A DNA stretch of 64,000 bases from Halanaerobiales bacterium (GCA_022360715.1 JAKSCG010000025.1:35049-99048), one strand, 5' to 3'. Shown: positions 26,063-35,718, numbered from the stretch's first letter. Notes: generated by a model from the letters alone, not told the origin. Program-made: numbers and translations.

Positions 26063-26677
26063 TTAATTTAAATACTCTGCTTTATAGACAGCTTGTTTAA
26101 AAAATCCGATCATCTGTATAGCCTGTTGACACATAGATTCTACTGAACTTTGGTTATATAATCCTTCCTTCCAGATTCCATCACTACACCATTCAATCAT
26201 CTTAAATAAACAGCTTATATCTGTTCCTTCTTTAAACTTATTGTAATCAACATTTTGATAACTTTCTTGAAGGTAGTTCCATTTAATATTCTGATTAATT
26301 TCTGTAATTGTCTGTGCGATCACCGGATTTTTTTCTTCATTAGCTTTGATTATAAATTGATAGAGATATCGGTGTTCATTAAACAAAGTAATTTTGATTA
26401 ATATGCTTTGACGAACTAATTCAAAATAATCTCGTTCCTTAAAATTAAATTGCTCTTCGACTTTTTTACCTAACTGCTCTAAGGAATAGTTATACAAGTA
26501 GAGGTATAATGATATCTTATTTTTAAAATATTGAAAGAGTGAGCCTTTAGAGATCTCTGCTTTGCGGGCAATATCATCTGTCAAAGCATTTTTAAAATTA
26601 TTAACTGAAAAGACTTGTAAAGAAGCGCTGATAATTCTTTCTTTTTTTTTCTGATCCAATTTGTTAAACCGTTCCAT
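26063..26677 (-). CDS. TetR-family transcriptional regulator
   Basis: 204 residues from ATG 26677 behind AAAGGAG. The N-terminal TetR DNA-binding domain is clear (IISASLQVFSVNNFKNALTD, DIARKAEISKGSLFQYFKNK); the C-terminal part is a ligand/dimer domain of mixed helices. It is divergent from the MacB-type ABC exporter genes and upstream of an alpha/beta hydrolase. A short palindrome at 26691-26703, right before its own start, is a good autoregulatory site. TetR regulators beside exporters often respond to the exported compound. Confidence 0.9.
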   Translation of the reverse strand: MERFNKLDQKKKERIISASLQVFSVNNFKNALTDDIARKAEISKGSLFQYFKNKISLYLYLYNYSLEQLGKKVEEQFNFKERDYFELVRQSILIKITLFNEHRYLYQFIIKANEEKNPVIAQTITEINQNIKWNYLQESYQNVDYNKFKEGTDISCLFKMIEWCSDGIWKEGLYNQSSVESMCQQAIQMIGFFKQAVYKAEYLN

Positions 26678-26690
26678 CTTAAACTCCTTT

Positions 26691-26703
26691 CTGACCGGGT
26701 CAG
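26691..26703. promoter_or_regulatory. Candidate TetR operator
   Basis: CTGACC-G-GGTCAG is a perfect six-base inverted repeat with one central base, typical in form for TetR operators, lying 13 bases before the TetR start codon on its leader side. Confidence 0.5.
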
Positions 26704-26772
26704 TTATTATTATTACAGAGTGACTGAAAAAAACAACCCCTTTAACAAAATAAGTTTGCTTTTTTGCTACCG

Positions 26773-26812
26773 ATCTTACTGGATTGTAAGATAGTTAGCT
26801 GAACTGTAAGAT
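26773..26812. repeat. GTAAGAT repeats: one inverted, two direct with 20-base period
   Basis: ATCTTAC (26773-26779) faces GTAAGAT (26786-26792), and TGTAAGAT (26785-26792) recurs at 26805-26812, exactly two helical turns later. The array sits just upstream of the ABC promoter in the divergent region and looks like binding sites for a regulator, either the TetR protein or the response regulator of the nearby two-component system. Confidence 0.5.
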
Positions 26813-26826
26813 TAACGAAATGGTAT

Positions 26827-26854
26827 TTGCCGTTGGAATCCTGTACACTATAAT
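26827..26854 (+). promoter_or_regulatory. Promoter of the MacB-type exporter operon
   Basis: TTGCCG (26827-26832), 16 bases, perfect TATAAT (26849-26854). The weak -35 next to the GTAAGAT array suggests activation by a bound regulator. Confidence 0.55.
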
Positions 26855-26882
26855 CGTACGGAAGCCTGAACAGAGATAAGGG

Positions 26883-27590
26883 GTGAATAAGATCGAAATT
26901 GTGAAATTAAAGCAAGTTAATAAAGTGTACGGGAAAGGTGAAAATAAAGTAGCAGCACTAAAAAATATTAATTTATCGGTGAATAAAGGTGAGTTTGTCG
27001 CGATTGTTGGGGCATCTGGTTCCGGGAAAAGCACCCTGCTGCATATCCTGGGAGGTCTGGATCGACCCAACAGTGGACAGGTGATCGTAGATCAGGAAAA
27101 TATTTATGACTATCCGGAAGAACGCTTAGCCATTTTTCGTCGCCGCAAAGTCGGCTTTATCTTTCAATTCTTTAATCTGATCCCGGTCCTTGATGTCGAA
27201 GAAAACATAGCGCTCCCGGTACTGTTAGATCATGAGCAAGTAGATAGCAGTTATTTAAATGAGTTGATTCAAATTCTCGATTTAAAAGAGCGGAAGCAGC
27301 ATCTTCCCTCAGAATTATCCGGGGGTCAACAACAAAGAGTCTCGATCGGCCGAGCCTTGCTAAATAAACCGGCGATCGTTTTAGCCGATGAGCCGACCGG
27401 TAATCTGGACAGTAAAAGCTCGAAAGAAGTGATTGATCTGCTCAAATTTACCGCTAAAAAATATCAGCAAACCCTGATTTTGATTACCCATGATCTGAAT
27501 ATAGCTGCTCTGGCTGACCGGGTGATCACTCTTCAGGACGGTGAGATTATATCCGATCAACCGCTCAAGCAACAGGAGGCCTTACGATGA
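26883..27590 (+). CDS. ABC transporter ATPase, MacB/LolD type
   Basis: 235 residues starting at GTG 26883. Walker A GASGSGKS, Q-loop in FIFQFFNLIPVLDV, signature LSGGQQQR, Walker B IVLADEPTGNLDSK and switch THD. The PTGNLD form is typical of MacB/LolD/BceA ATPases that work with FtsX-type permeases. It energises the 830-residue permease that overlaps its end (ATGA). These systems are mechanotransmitters or exporters for antimicrobial peptides, lipoproteins or similar. Confidence 0.92.
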   Translation: MNKIEIVKLKQVNKVYGKGENKVAALKNINLSVNKGEFVAIVGASGSGKSTLLHILGGLDRPNSGQVIVDQENIYDYPEERLAIFRRRKVGFIFQFFNLIPVLDVEENIALPVLLDHEQVDSSYLNELIQILDLKERKQHLPSELSGGQQQRVSIGRALLNKPAIVLADEPTGNLDSKSSKEVIDLLKFTAKKYQQTLILITHDLNIAALADRVITLQDGEIISDQPLKQQEALR

Positions 27591-30079
27591 TCAATAGTTA
27601 TCAAAAAATTACGCTAAAATACCTTAAAGCCAATTATCGACGGACGATTTTAACGATCATCGGCATTGTGCTTTCGATATCTTTAATCAGTTCAATTGGC
27701 TTTTTTATGAGCGGACTGCAACAAGCCAAAATTGAAGAGATGAAAAATAAATATGGCTCTTTTCATCTCTATTTTGAAAGACCGACGGCTGACTTGATCA
27801 GCAAAATCAAAAATAATCCGCAGGTAGGAAGAAGCGGTCTCTATACGCGAGGCCAGAATATTCAGCTTAAAGAGGATTTACAGCTTACTCCCCTGATCAC
27901 CAGTGCGCAAGCGGGCGAGCTTTTACCATATCAGCTCAGTCAGGGTCGACTGCCTGACCATCCCGGTGAAGTTGCGCTGGAAGAATGGGTGCTCCGCTCA
28001 CTTGGTCAACAACTCGCGCTTGGGGAGCAGATCATCCTTCAGGATAAGGAATATCAGTTGGTCGGATTAATCGAAGACAAGGTCCAGCATCAAATTAAAG
28101 CACAAGGGATCCTTTTAACCAAAAACAATCAAATTAAAGATGATAGTTCAATTCTGCTGGTGGAGATTAGTCCCCAAACCAGTTTGCCGACAGCGCTGGC
28201 TGAATTGAAAAGGTTAAGTCCAAAAGATTTGGTACATGAGAATGGACACTTGCTCTTTATGCTCGGCCGGGGTGATGTTGCTGCGACCAACCGAAATATG
28301 TACGCGGTAATATATGTTATTATTGCAATTGTAGTAATCGCAACGATTGCCGTCATTTACAACTCTTTTCAGATCAGTGTGGTCGAACGAATCAGGCAAT
28401 TCGGATTATTGCGGACGATCGGCAGTACACCAAAACAGACCCGCCAACTGGTTTTTCGGGAGGCTACTTTTTTGGCGATTATCGCGCTCCCGTTGGGGCT
28501 TATGCTCGGCATAGCGGCAATTTATGGGGTTAATCTGGTCTTTACGCTACTGGTTCAGAACTCAGCACTTTACTTCCGGACAGCACTTTCCGGGCAAGTT
28601 GTGCTAATCAGTACCGGGTTGGGCCTATTGTCGATCTATGGCTCCGCTTTTTTACCGGCATGGTATGCCAGTCGGCTTTCTCCCTTAGTAGCGATCAGTA
28701 GTCGGGCCCTCATTAGCACGGAAAAGATCAAAAGACGGAAAAGCCAGTTTTTCAGGAAATTATTTGGTTTTGCGGGAGAACTGGCCGTTAAAAATATTAA
28801 ACGAAATACCAAGCGCTATCGGATTACCGTTTTTTCAATGGTGATCAGTGTTGTTCTCTTTATTACCTTTTCTTCGTTTATCGAGATGAGTCTGGTTGTT
28901 TCCGATAATCTTAACGAATCACAACAAATTCATTTTTCGGTTATCGGGAGAAATACTAATAGTCCCAAACCGTTCAAGTTTGATGACGCCCTGATCAAGC
29001 AGCTTCAATCAATTGCTAATGTTCAGCAGGTTTTTCGAGTATATCAACCGGCTGATTTTTCTGTCCTGTTGGCACGCGGAAGTGAGATTGGCCAAATCCG
29101 GGATATCAACGGAATTTATCATCACCTGACCAGGGACGGCCAGAAAAAAACGCTAATCAAAGGGGCGCTGGCCATTTATGATCCCCCTGCCCTGCAAGTA
29201 GCCCGTAAATATCTTCAGGCCGGGAAGATTAATCCGCAGCAATTAAACCAAGAAAACGGCGTGATCATTATTAACAAAAACCGGATCGATAATCGGGCCA
29301 CCCGAAAAACATATTTCGGTCCGCTCGTCTCGGTCAAGGTTGACGACGAAATCGAACTCTCGCTTGATAATAGTTCTGCTGACCAACTCCAACTTGTCGG
29401 CCCGGCCCATCCGGTTCAAATAGCGGCGATAGTTAGCGATGATCCCTTTTATTTTCCGGGGGGACAAAACAAATTAAAGATGATTACCACAGAAGCGGTG
29501 GCCCGACGGCTGTTGGCAGTAGACTCGCTCACTCCGGTTAGCCTCAATATTAGGCTCGTTGATCCCCAAAAGGAGGAGGAGACAAAGGCAACGATCGCCG
29601 GGATTATCGGCGGTAATTCTTCTTTACGCTTAATTAACCGGATTGCCCAAAACCGCCAGGCCAGATCGGCAATTTTGTTGGTTAAGATTCTCCTTTATGG
29701 GTTTGTCCTGGTGGTCTCCGGTATTGGAGTTGTCAATATTGTTAATACGATTACCACAAATATTCTTATTCGCAAACGGGAATTCGCTATGCTCAAATCA
29801 ATTGGTCTTACTCCCAAAGGATTAAAGAAAATGGTGGTGGTAGAGGGCTTATTATATGGGATCAAGGCCAGTATTTACGGTTCGTTGCTGGGGGCCGGGC
29901 TATCCTATTTGCTCTATCTCGGGTTGAGCAATGTGCGAGCGCTTTTATGGCAGATTCCCTGGTCATATATGGCTATTGCTACAATTGCCTCTTTAGTTAT
30001 CGGTTATCTTTCGGTCTTATTACCACTGGCCCGAGTGGAGAAAGAAAATCTGCTTGAGCTGGTTAGAGAAGATTTTTAA
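27587..30079 (+). CDS. FtsX-domain ABC permease (MacB-like, duplicated)
   Basis: 830 residues overlapping the ATPase gene by 4 bases. Two FtsX-type units: a first membrane helix (about 15-37), an outer domain of about 200 residues, three helices (about 240-365); then a second helix (about 415-435), an outer domain of about 250 residues and three C-terminal helices (about 695-820). The conserved FtsX signature IRQFGLLRTIGSTPKQT and its copy KREFAMLKSIGLTPKGL show the duplication. The large extracytoplasmic domains suit recognition of a peptide or lipid. Together with the TCS and serine hydrolase downstream this resembles a cell-envelope stress or peptide-resistance module. Confidence 0.92.
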   Translation: MINSYQKITLKYLKANYRRTILTIIGIVLSISLISSIGFFMSGLQQAKIEEMKNKYGSFHLYFERPTADLISKIKNNPQVGRSGLYTRGQNIQLKEDLQLTPLITSAQAGELLPYQLSQGRLPDHPGEVALEEWVLRSLGQQLALGEQIILQDKEYQLVGLIEDKVQHQIKAQGILLTKNNQIKDDSSILLVEISPQTSLPTALAELKRLSPKDLVHENGHLLFMLGRGDVAATNRNMYAVIYVIIAIVVIATIAVIYNSFQISVVERIRQFGLLRTIGSTPKQTRQLVFREATFLAIIALPLGLMLGIAAIYGVNLVFTLLVQNSALYFRTALSGQVVLISTGLGLLSIYGSAFLPAWYASRLSPLVAISSRALISTEKIKRRKSQFFRKLFGFAGELAVKNIKRNTKRYRITVFSMVISVVLFITFSSFIEMSLVVSDNLNESQQIHFSVIGRNTNSPKPFKFDDALIKQLQSIANVQQVFRVYQPADFSVLLARGSEIGQIRDINGIYHHLTRDGQKKTLIKGALAIYDPPALQVARKYLQAGKINPQQLNQENGVIIINKNRIDNRATRKTYFGPLVSVKVDDEIELSLDNSSADQLQLVGPAHPVQIAAIVSDDPFYFPGGQNKLKMITTEAVARRLLAVDSLTPVSLNIRLVDPQKEEETKATIAGIIGGNSSLRLINRIAQNRQARSAILLVKILLYGFVLVVSGIGVVNIVNTITTNILIRKREFAMLKSIGLTPKGLKKMVVVEGLLYGIKASIYGSLLGAGLSYLLYLGLSNVRALLWQIPWSYMAIATIASLVIGYLSVLLPLARVEKENLLELVREDF

Positions 30080-30167
30080 TGTTGGCGGTGGGGCTAACTG
30101 GAAAAACAGCCTTTAATTTAGTGCTAAAATAGGGTATGATCAGGGTAGTATGGTGAGGTGAAACAAA

Positions 30168-30863
30168 ATGAACAGGATTTTATTGGTCGAAGATGACCAG
30201 GCATTAGCCCTCGGGATTGAGTTTACCCTAACTGAACAAAAATATGCGGTCCAGCGGGCGGCAACTGCCCAGGCAGCCAAAGAGTTGTTTGATCAGAAAA
30301 ATTTTGACTTAATTATTTTGGATATAAATTTACCGGATGATAACGGCTACGAGGTCTGCCGATATATCCGGGAAAAAAGTGATGTTGCTATTATCTTCTT
30401 AACAGCCTGTGCCGATGAGGTCAATATTGTTCTGGGACTCGACCTGGGTGGGGATGATTATATCACCAAGCCCTTTCGCGTTAAGGAATTATTATCGAGA
30501 ATCAAAGCGGTTACCCGGCGGAAAGCCAAGTTTCCTTTGGGCGGTAGAGTTGTGCGGAGCGGGGAGCTTACGGTTGATCCGGCCAAGGCAATGGTTAAGA
30601 AAGGGGATTTAGAGCTAGCTTTGACCGCACAGGAGTATCGACTTTTACTGATCTTTCTGGATTATCCGCATATTGTGCTAAAAAGGGAACAGATCTTAAC
30701 CGAATTATTTAACGGTGTGGAGACCTATTTTGAAGAAAATACCCTCTCCGTTTATATTAAACGGATTCGGGAGAAAATAGAAGATGATTCGAGTGACCCT
30801 CAATATATTGTTACCCAACGGGGGTTGGGTTATAAATGGAATCAGGATGTGCAGAAGGAGTAG
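30168..30863 (+). CDS. OmpR-family response regulator
   Basis: 231 residues from ATG 30168 behind GGTGAGGTG. Receiver domain residues: acidic pair DD at 9-10, phosphoryl Asp 52 in LIILDINLP, the Thr in FLTA and the Lys in YITKPF. A winged-helix C-terminal domain follows (LTAQEYRLLLIFL, YIKRIREKIEDD, TQRGLGYKW). It is coupled directly to the histidine kinase (stop and start adjacent), and most likely controls the ABC exporter upstream. Confidence 0.95.
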   Translation: MNRILLVEDDQALALGIEFTLTEQKYAVQRAATAQAAKELFDQKNFDLIILDINLPDDNGYEVCRYIREKSDVAIIFLTACADEVNIVLGLDLGGDDYITKPFRVKELLSRIKAVTRRKAKFPLGGRVVRSGELTVDPAKAMVKKGDLELALTAQEYRLLLIFLDYPHIVLKREQILTELFNGVETYFEENTLSVYIKRIREKIEDDSSDPQYIVTQRGLGYKWNQDVQKE

Positions 30864-32108
30864 ATGGTGATGAACGGATACTTTGTGAATAATGAATTAA
30901 GAAGGAGTTCAGCGATTTTTTTGGGTTTAATGGTGCTTTTTTTGTTGACGGCTTTATTGATTGTACAGCATCATCATCAACACCTTAAAACAGATTATAT
31001 TAAAATATTGGGGGTAATTGCTGCGAGGATGGCCGAACTGGATCCGGAACTGGTTGACGAGATTATACCGTTAATTACTAAGGGAGCTTCTCCCGGCAGG
31101 ATTCAGACCGGTCAGGAATTTCTAAAAGAATATGGGTTGACTCCAGATTTGGCCGATGGGCTGTTCCCCTATTTACAGCCGACTTTTCACCACAATTTTG
31201 TGAGCGTGGTCTTAATGATCGGCTGCTTAACCATCGTATTTTTCCTTTTAAATTATTACCAATATGTCTTTTTTTATCGGCGGCTGCGCCGGATTACTTT
31301 AGGAGCAAAGAGGTTGGTCGAAGGAGACGATCAACTTCAACTGGCCGAGGAAGAAGAGGGAGATTTCTCTAAACTGGCTAATGCCTTTAATTCGATGCGA
31401 AAAATTATCTTAAATCAGCTCGAGCAGTTAAAAAAAGAAAAACAGTTTTTAGTCGATCTACTGGCTGATATTTCCCACCAGTTAAAAACACCTTTATCAT
31501 CATTAGTTGTCTACAACGACATTATGTTACAGCAAGAACTTTCGCCGACACAAAGCGAGGGTTTTTTATTAAAAAAAGAAGAGCAGCTAGCACGGATGAA
31601 CTGGTTAATTGACCGTATTTTGAAACTGGCCCGGTTGGATGCCAAGGCAATTGATTTTGACCGGCAAGTCAGGAGCTTAAATCAGACGGTCAGTCATGCC
31701 ATTGCTGCGGTAGAAAGTAAAGCCTCGTTAGGCCGGGTTACGGTTGTTTATCAGCAAGCACCGGCGGTATGCTTTAATCATGATCATTTATGGCTGGAAG
31801 AAGCCCTGATCAATATTCTCAAAAACGGGATCGAGCATACGGCGGCCGGTGGACAGATTACGATTAGTCTAACTGAAAATCCGCTCTTTCGTCGGATTAC
31901 GATTGAAGACACCGGGGAAGGGATCGCCAGGGAAGAACTGGCCAAGGTCTTTCAGCGTTTCTATAAGATCCCGAATGCGAAGAAGAGCGGTTCACTGGGG
32001 ATTGGTTTAGCTTTAGCCCGCTCAATCATCGAAGCCCATGACGGTGTGATTGAGGTTCAGAGTCAGCCAAACATTGGAACCCGATTTATTATTACCTTTA
32101 TCAAATGA
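30864..32108 (+). CDS. Sensor histidine kinase
   Basis: 414 residues; ATG 30864 directly follows the regulator stop and ATG 30870 is an alternative six bases on. Two membrane helices (about 16-37 and 112-132) flank an outer loop of about 75 residues, so this is a conventional sensor rather than the short intramembrane BceS type. A HAMP segment, HisKA with phospho-His in ISHQLKTPLSSL, and an ATPase domain (NILKNGIEHTA, DTGEGIA, GIGLALARSI) follow. It ends 4 bases into the serine hydrolase gene. Confidence 0.94.
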   Translation: MVMNGYFVNNELRRSSAIFLGLMVLFLLTALLIVQHHHQHLKTDYIKILGVIAARMAELDPELVDEIIPLITKGASPGRIQTGQEFLKEYGLTPDLADGLFPYLQPTFHHNFVSVVLMIGCLTIVFFLLNYYQYVFFYRRLRRITLGAKRLVEGDDQLQLAEEEEGDFSKLANAFNSMRKIILNQLEQLKKEKQFLVDLLADISHQLKTPLSSLVVYNDIMLQQELSPTQSEGFLLKKEEQLARMNWLIDRILKLARLDAKAIDFDRQVRSLNQTVSHAIAAVESKASLGRVTVVYQQAPAVCFNHDHLWLEEALINILKNGIEHTAAGGQITISLTENPLFRRITIEDTGEGIAREELAKVFQRFYKIPNAKKSGSLGIGLALARSIIEAHDGVIEVQSQPNIGTRFIITFIK

Positions 32109-33583
32109 AGAAGAAGGAGTTTACCGATATGATTATAACCATTATGATGATTTTGTTGACAGTGATTTCCGTTCCGCTGGGGGCTGAAGCATTTAATTCC
32201 GGACCGGATCTGAATGCAGTCGATGAGTTTTTACAGGAGACAGTAGCTTTATATAGAATCCCCGGTCTGTCGATTGCAATTGTCAATGAAGAGGAAGTTC
32301 TGTATACTTTCAGTTCTGGACAAGCCTCGTCCGCTGCTGAGGTTGGTCCTGATACCCCCTTTTTATTAGGTTCAACCTCCAAGATGTTTACGGCCCTAGC
32401 GGTAATGCAGTTGGTGGAACAGGGTAAAATAGAACTTGATGCTCCGGTTCAAAAATATTTGCCAGAATTTCAACTGGCCAGGCCGGAATATCAAGATCAG
32501 ATAACCGTTCGCCACCTTCTCCATCATACCAGTGGTTTGTCCCAAAAAGGCATGCCGGGAACAACGTTTGGTGAAGATAACTTAGAGCAAGAACTTGTTT
32601 CCTTACGGCAATGTATTCCTGATACTCCGCCGGGGGAGAGATATCTTTACTTTAATCCTAACTATCGGCTCCTCGGTCTAATTATTGAGCGAGTCAGTAA
32701 CAAGCAATACGGAGAGTTTTTGAACGAGGAAATATTCAGACTGTTAGCGATGACTTCGACTTTTGCCGGGCCAGAGGGTGTCAAAGGACTGGCCCGGGGT
32801 CACGGTCAGCTTTTCGGGTATCCTTTGCCGCGGAAACAGGTCTTTCGTCCCGGGGCATTACCCTCTGGTTACCTTGTTTCCAGTGCTTCGGATATAGCCC
32901 GTTTTTTAATGGCCGAACTGAGAGCCGGGGGTGGGCAGCCAGGACTACTCAATCCTGAAACGGTAAAAGCAACCTGGACCCCTCCTGACGGTAAGAATGA
33001 AGGATATGCGATGGGCTGGTTGGTAGCTAATGATTCAGCCGATGAACGAGTCTTGCTCCACGGTGGTGCCCTGGAAAATTATCAATCCTTTTTCTGCTTA
33101 ATTCCCCAGCGCAAAATCGGTTTTGCTTTTCTGCTCAACCAGGGTGGATTACTGCCAATGCTCAGTTTTAATGCAGTTCGCGATGGCCTTTTGCAGATTA
33201 TTAATGGTGAACAAGCAATCACTCAATCAGTACGCTGGCCGGTGATAATAGTCTCCGCTATCTTTCTTTTTTTTCTCGGGATAGAGCTTTGGCGGACATT
33301 GCGTCTGAAAAGCTGGTTATTACGGACAGCACGGCACAAACCCTGGCGGCGCCGGTTTAATATTTTGTTTGAGCTAGTCGGTCCGACTTTTTTATTGTTT
33401 GGGCTGCATCCGTTGATGAACAGAATAATGGGTGATCAAATGGATTGGAGCATGCTGTATTCTCTCCTCCCGGAACTGTTTTTTATCTTAGTAATCGCAA
33501 TTGGGCTTGGTTTTATCCGTGGTTTTAGCAAGATATGGTTGCTCAAAGGAAAATTGCCAAGGAATGTCCAGGATAGTGCTTAA
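32105..33583 (+). CDS. Serine hydrolase, beta-lactamase class C/PBP-like, membrane-anchored
   Basis: 492 residues overlapping the kinase by 4 bases. A signal peptide (hydrophobic 10-28) precedes a beta-lactamase/D-Ala-D-Ala carboxypeptidase-type domain with the catalytic STSK tetrad (Ser-x-x-Lys), Tyr motif YFN and HGG in place of KTG. Three C-terminal hydrophobic segments (about 378-395, 428-445, 458-478) anchor it. Such proteins are esterases or peptidases acting outside the membrane on peptides or cell-wall pieces. Linkage to an ABC exporter and TCS suggests a part in envelope defence, possibly cleaving a toxic peptide. It is not evidence of beta-lactam resistance. Confidence 0.88.
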   Translation: MKKKEFTDMIITIMMILLTVISVPLGAEAFNSGPDLNAVDEFLQETVALYRIPGLSIAIVNEEEVLYTFSSGQASSAAEVGPDTPFLLGSTSKMFTALAVMQLVEQGKIELDAPVQKYLPEFQLARPEYQDQITVRHLLHHTSGLSQKGMPGTTFGEDNLEQELVSLRQCIPDTPPGERYLYFNPNYRLLGLIIERVSNKQYGEFLNEEIFRLLAMTSTFAGPEGVKGLARGHGQLFGYPLPRKQVFRPGALPSGYLVSSASDIARFLMAELRAGGGQPGLLNPETVKATWTPPDGKNEGYAMGWLVANDSADERVLLHGGALENYQSFFCLIPQRKIGFAFLLNQGGLLPMLSFNAVRDGLLQIINGEQAITQSVRWPVIIVSAIFLFFLGIELWRTLRLKSWLLRTARHKPWRRRFNILFELVGPTFLLFGLHPLMNRIMGDQMDWSMLYSLLPELFFILVIAIGLGFIRGFSKIWLLKGKLPRNVQDSA

Positions 33584-33666
33584 AAGAGGAATTAATTAGC
33601 TACAGCAAGAATTATAGATATGATATTTAAAGCACAGTTGATTATGTGGCAATTGAGGGGGTTAAT

Positions 33667-34548
33667 ATGCCTGATTTATGGACACATATTATCGGTGGGG
33701 ACAAGATATTGCAAGGATTAGATCGGGAATGGCAGGAAACGGTCAATGCCTATCAAAGCTATTTTCACTTGGGGTGTCAGGGTCCGGATTTTTTCTTTTA
33801 TAATGATTTCTGGCCCTGGATCAGAGATAAGAAAGGACCCAAAGCAGGGGTAAAGATTCAACTGGAGAGAATTGATCAATTATTTTTAGTAGCAAGCCAA
33901 TACTTTAAAGATTTAAAGGCTTCGGCCGATTTTCCGCTTTTTACTGCCTATTTTACCGGTTTTCTGGCCCACTATGTGCTGGACAAACACATCCACCCCT
34001 TGATTAGACGCAAAGATCGAGGAAAGCCAATCCTGCACAAAAAATTGGAGATCTTAATTGATTGTTACTTCTTCAATAAGGAATGGGGAAAAGAGGCCTA
34101 CCAGTTTTCTCCAGTTGAAGCGATTGATTGTTCATCGGTTCTTCCCCAGGTGATCATTGACTATTATATTACCATTTTGAGCAAGGTTCATGATTATCCG
34201 GCCAATATTGATTTTATTAATCAGTCTTACCGAAATATGAAGAAGATCCTGGGGATATTCTATTGTCCCCATATTTATAAAAGAATCGGGTTTTCCCTGT
34301 TAAACTGCCTTATACCGGTAGATATCACTGCCTTAATTTATCCGCGAAGACCTGATTACAACAGTCTTTCCGGCCAGGAATGGCAGGAGGTTAATCTACT
34401 ATTTGCTCAAGCCGTTCAGGAGGGAATTGAGTTAATTAAGGGTGTACAGCAATACCTCAATAATAGCTTTACCAAGGATCAATTAACTGTTTTATTCCCT
34501 AATATATCTTTTGAAGGAATAGTAGGAAAACCGGGGGTGTGCTCTTGA
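33667..34548 (+). CDS. Zinc-dependent phospholipase C-like protein
   Basis: 293 residues from ATG 33667, seven bases after GAGGGGG; a GTG at 33646 is too far upstream. The sequence follows the zinc-dependent phospholipase C family: MPDLWTHIIGGD, FHLGCQGPDFFFYND, FTGFLAHYVLDKHIHP with clustered His and Asp as metal ligands. There is no signal peptide, as for many proteins of this family in Clostridia whose substrate is unknown. It is a single gene, with only the remains of an ABC gene facing it downstream. Confidence 0.88.
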   Translation: MPDLWTHIIGGDKILQGLDREWQETVNAYQSYFHLGCQGPDFFFYNDFWPWIRDKKGPKAGVKIQLERIDQLFLVASQYFKDLKASADFPLFTAYFTGFLAHYVLDKHIHPLIRRKDRGKPILHKKLEILIDCYFFNKEWGKEAYQFSPVEAIDCSSVLPQVIIDYYITILSKVHDYPANIDFINQSYRNMKKILGIFYCPHIYKRIGFSLLNCLIPVDITALIYPRRPDYNSLSGQEWQEVNLLFAQAVQEGIELIKGVQQYLNNSFTKDQLTVLFPNISFEGIVGKPGVCS

Positions 34549-34552
34549 GTAA

Positions 34553-35415
34553 TTATTGGGTATAATAATGTGCTTGGGTATGCCACATTGCCGCATTAGT
34601 ACCGACAAGCTGATTAAATTGGGCATATATTTGATACTCGGCATAGGGGTCCAGGGCGGCGGTCGGTTCATCCAGAATGACGATCGGGACATTCAATCCC
34701 TTTTTGATCAAAAGTTTTATAAATAGGTGTATCCAGTCCTTTTTCCAACCTTTGTACTTTATCCAGCAGCCCTGCTTTTTTCAGGGCTGCCCGGACTGCC
34801 TGGTCCGGTCATATAATCGGCATAGCAATTTTATAAGAGTGGTTTTCCCGGCACAATTTGCTTCGACAATGGATAACTTCTCACCGCTCTTTATTTTAAG
34901 CGAAACATTTTTTAGGGTATACTCCGCACTGCCCCTGTACTTAAAAGAGACGTTTTTAAATTCCAGGGTAGCCGGGCTGAGCAGATTTACCTTTTTCTTA
35001 CCGGTCGATTTTTGGGGTTTAATACTGGCCAATTGCCGGAATGAATCAAGGTATTTACACATCTGGCGAAGTTCGATCCATGAGTTTAAGAATGTGGAGA
35101 TATGATTGGAAAAGCTATTGGTAGCAGCCAGATACATCGTAAAGTCACCAATCCGGATTGATTTGATCAAAACTCGATAGACCAGATAGGCATAGACAAA
35201 GATCAGCTGAAGCTGGAGATTAAGATGGGACCAGCCTTGAAACAGTCCGACCGTTGCAAATAATTGGCCGAAGTGTTTTAAACTTTCGTGTTAATCGGAG
35301 CTAGGGCCCGCTCCTTTAAATCAAGGATTTGCGGGTCTTCAATCTCTTCATAATCCATCTTCATGAGATGGTGGCCCAGGTGCAGTTCAATCCGGCTGAT
35401 TAATTTAAATTGCAT
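34553..35415 (-). pseudogene. ABC exporter (membrane plus ATPase fusion) gene, decayed
   Basis: Read on the minus strand, pieces of an MsbA/HlyB-like half-transporter appear in shifting frames. These are a membrane-domain part (LISRIELHLGHHLMKMDYEE, EDPQILDLKERALAPIN), a piece around FGQLFATVGLFQGW, the start of the ATPase domain (FKNVSFKYRGSAEYTLKNVS) and a Walker B tail (PIVILDEPTAALDPYAEY). The P-loop is damaged (VEANCAGKT), the LSGGE signature segment is deleted, and the N-terminal membrane helices are missing. It cannot encode a working protein. Short frames on the plus strand here are shadows of it. Confidence 0.85.
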
Positions 35416-35581
35416 AGATAATCACAACTAACCCGGGAAAACATCCCCCATAAGTTAGGAAATGCAAGAAATGACGAATAAAGAAATATAAGGGCGAAAA
35501 AAAGAGATAATAAATAATATTGCAAAATATTAAAAAAAAATAGATTTGCAAAATTGCGCTTAACCCATTATTATTAAAGAT

Positions 35582-35612
35582 GAAAACGTTAAACGAAAAC
35601 GTTAAATATAAT
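35582..35612 (+). promoter_or_regulatory. Tandem operator-like repeats and -10 box before nucleoside operon
   Basis: GAAAACGTTAAA occurs twice (35582-35593, 35595-35606) with a 13-base period, and TATAAT follows at 35607-35612. The AACGTT core with central CG resembles LacI/CcpA-family operators. There is no good -35, so binding by a regulator probably decides the activity of this promoter. The stretch 35416-35581 is AT-rich with no gene visible. Confidence 0.5.
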
Positions 35613-35664
35613 ACTAACTAAAAAGATTATCTTACAAATAATATTATAAGGGTATAAGAATTGT

Positions 35665-35718
35665 AACTAGTTTTGTTTTTAAGGAGCTATTATTAGCAGA
35701 TGACAAGCTAGTTTTTTT
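35665..35718 (+). terminator. Leader terminator/attenuator before nucleoside operon
   Basis: AACTAGTTTTG (35665-35675) pairs with CAAGCTAGTT (35704-35713) with one bulge, and seven T complete the unit. A small GCTA/TAGC hairpin sits in the loop. Because it lies between the -10 box at 35607 and the first gene at 35798, it would stop most transcripts unless relieved, or it may end a short upstream transcript. No known purine riboswitch core is present. Confidence 0.5.

Noticed and set aside
32105..33583. True beta-lactamase resistance gene
   Set aside because: The fold and SxxK motif are shared with many esterases and peptidases, the C-terminal membrane helices and context fit an envelope hydrolase, and nothing shows activity on beta-lactams.
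34677..35105. Plus-strand ORF of 142 codons
   Set aside because: It is the reverse-strand shadow of the decayed ABC exporter gene and has no family features.
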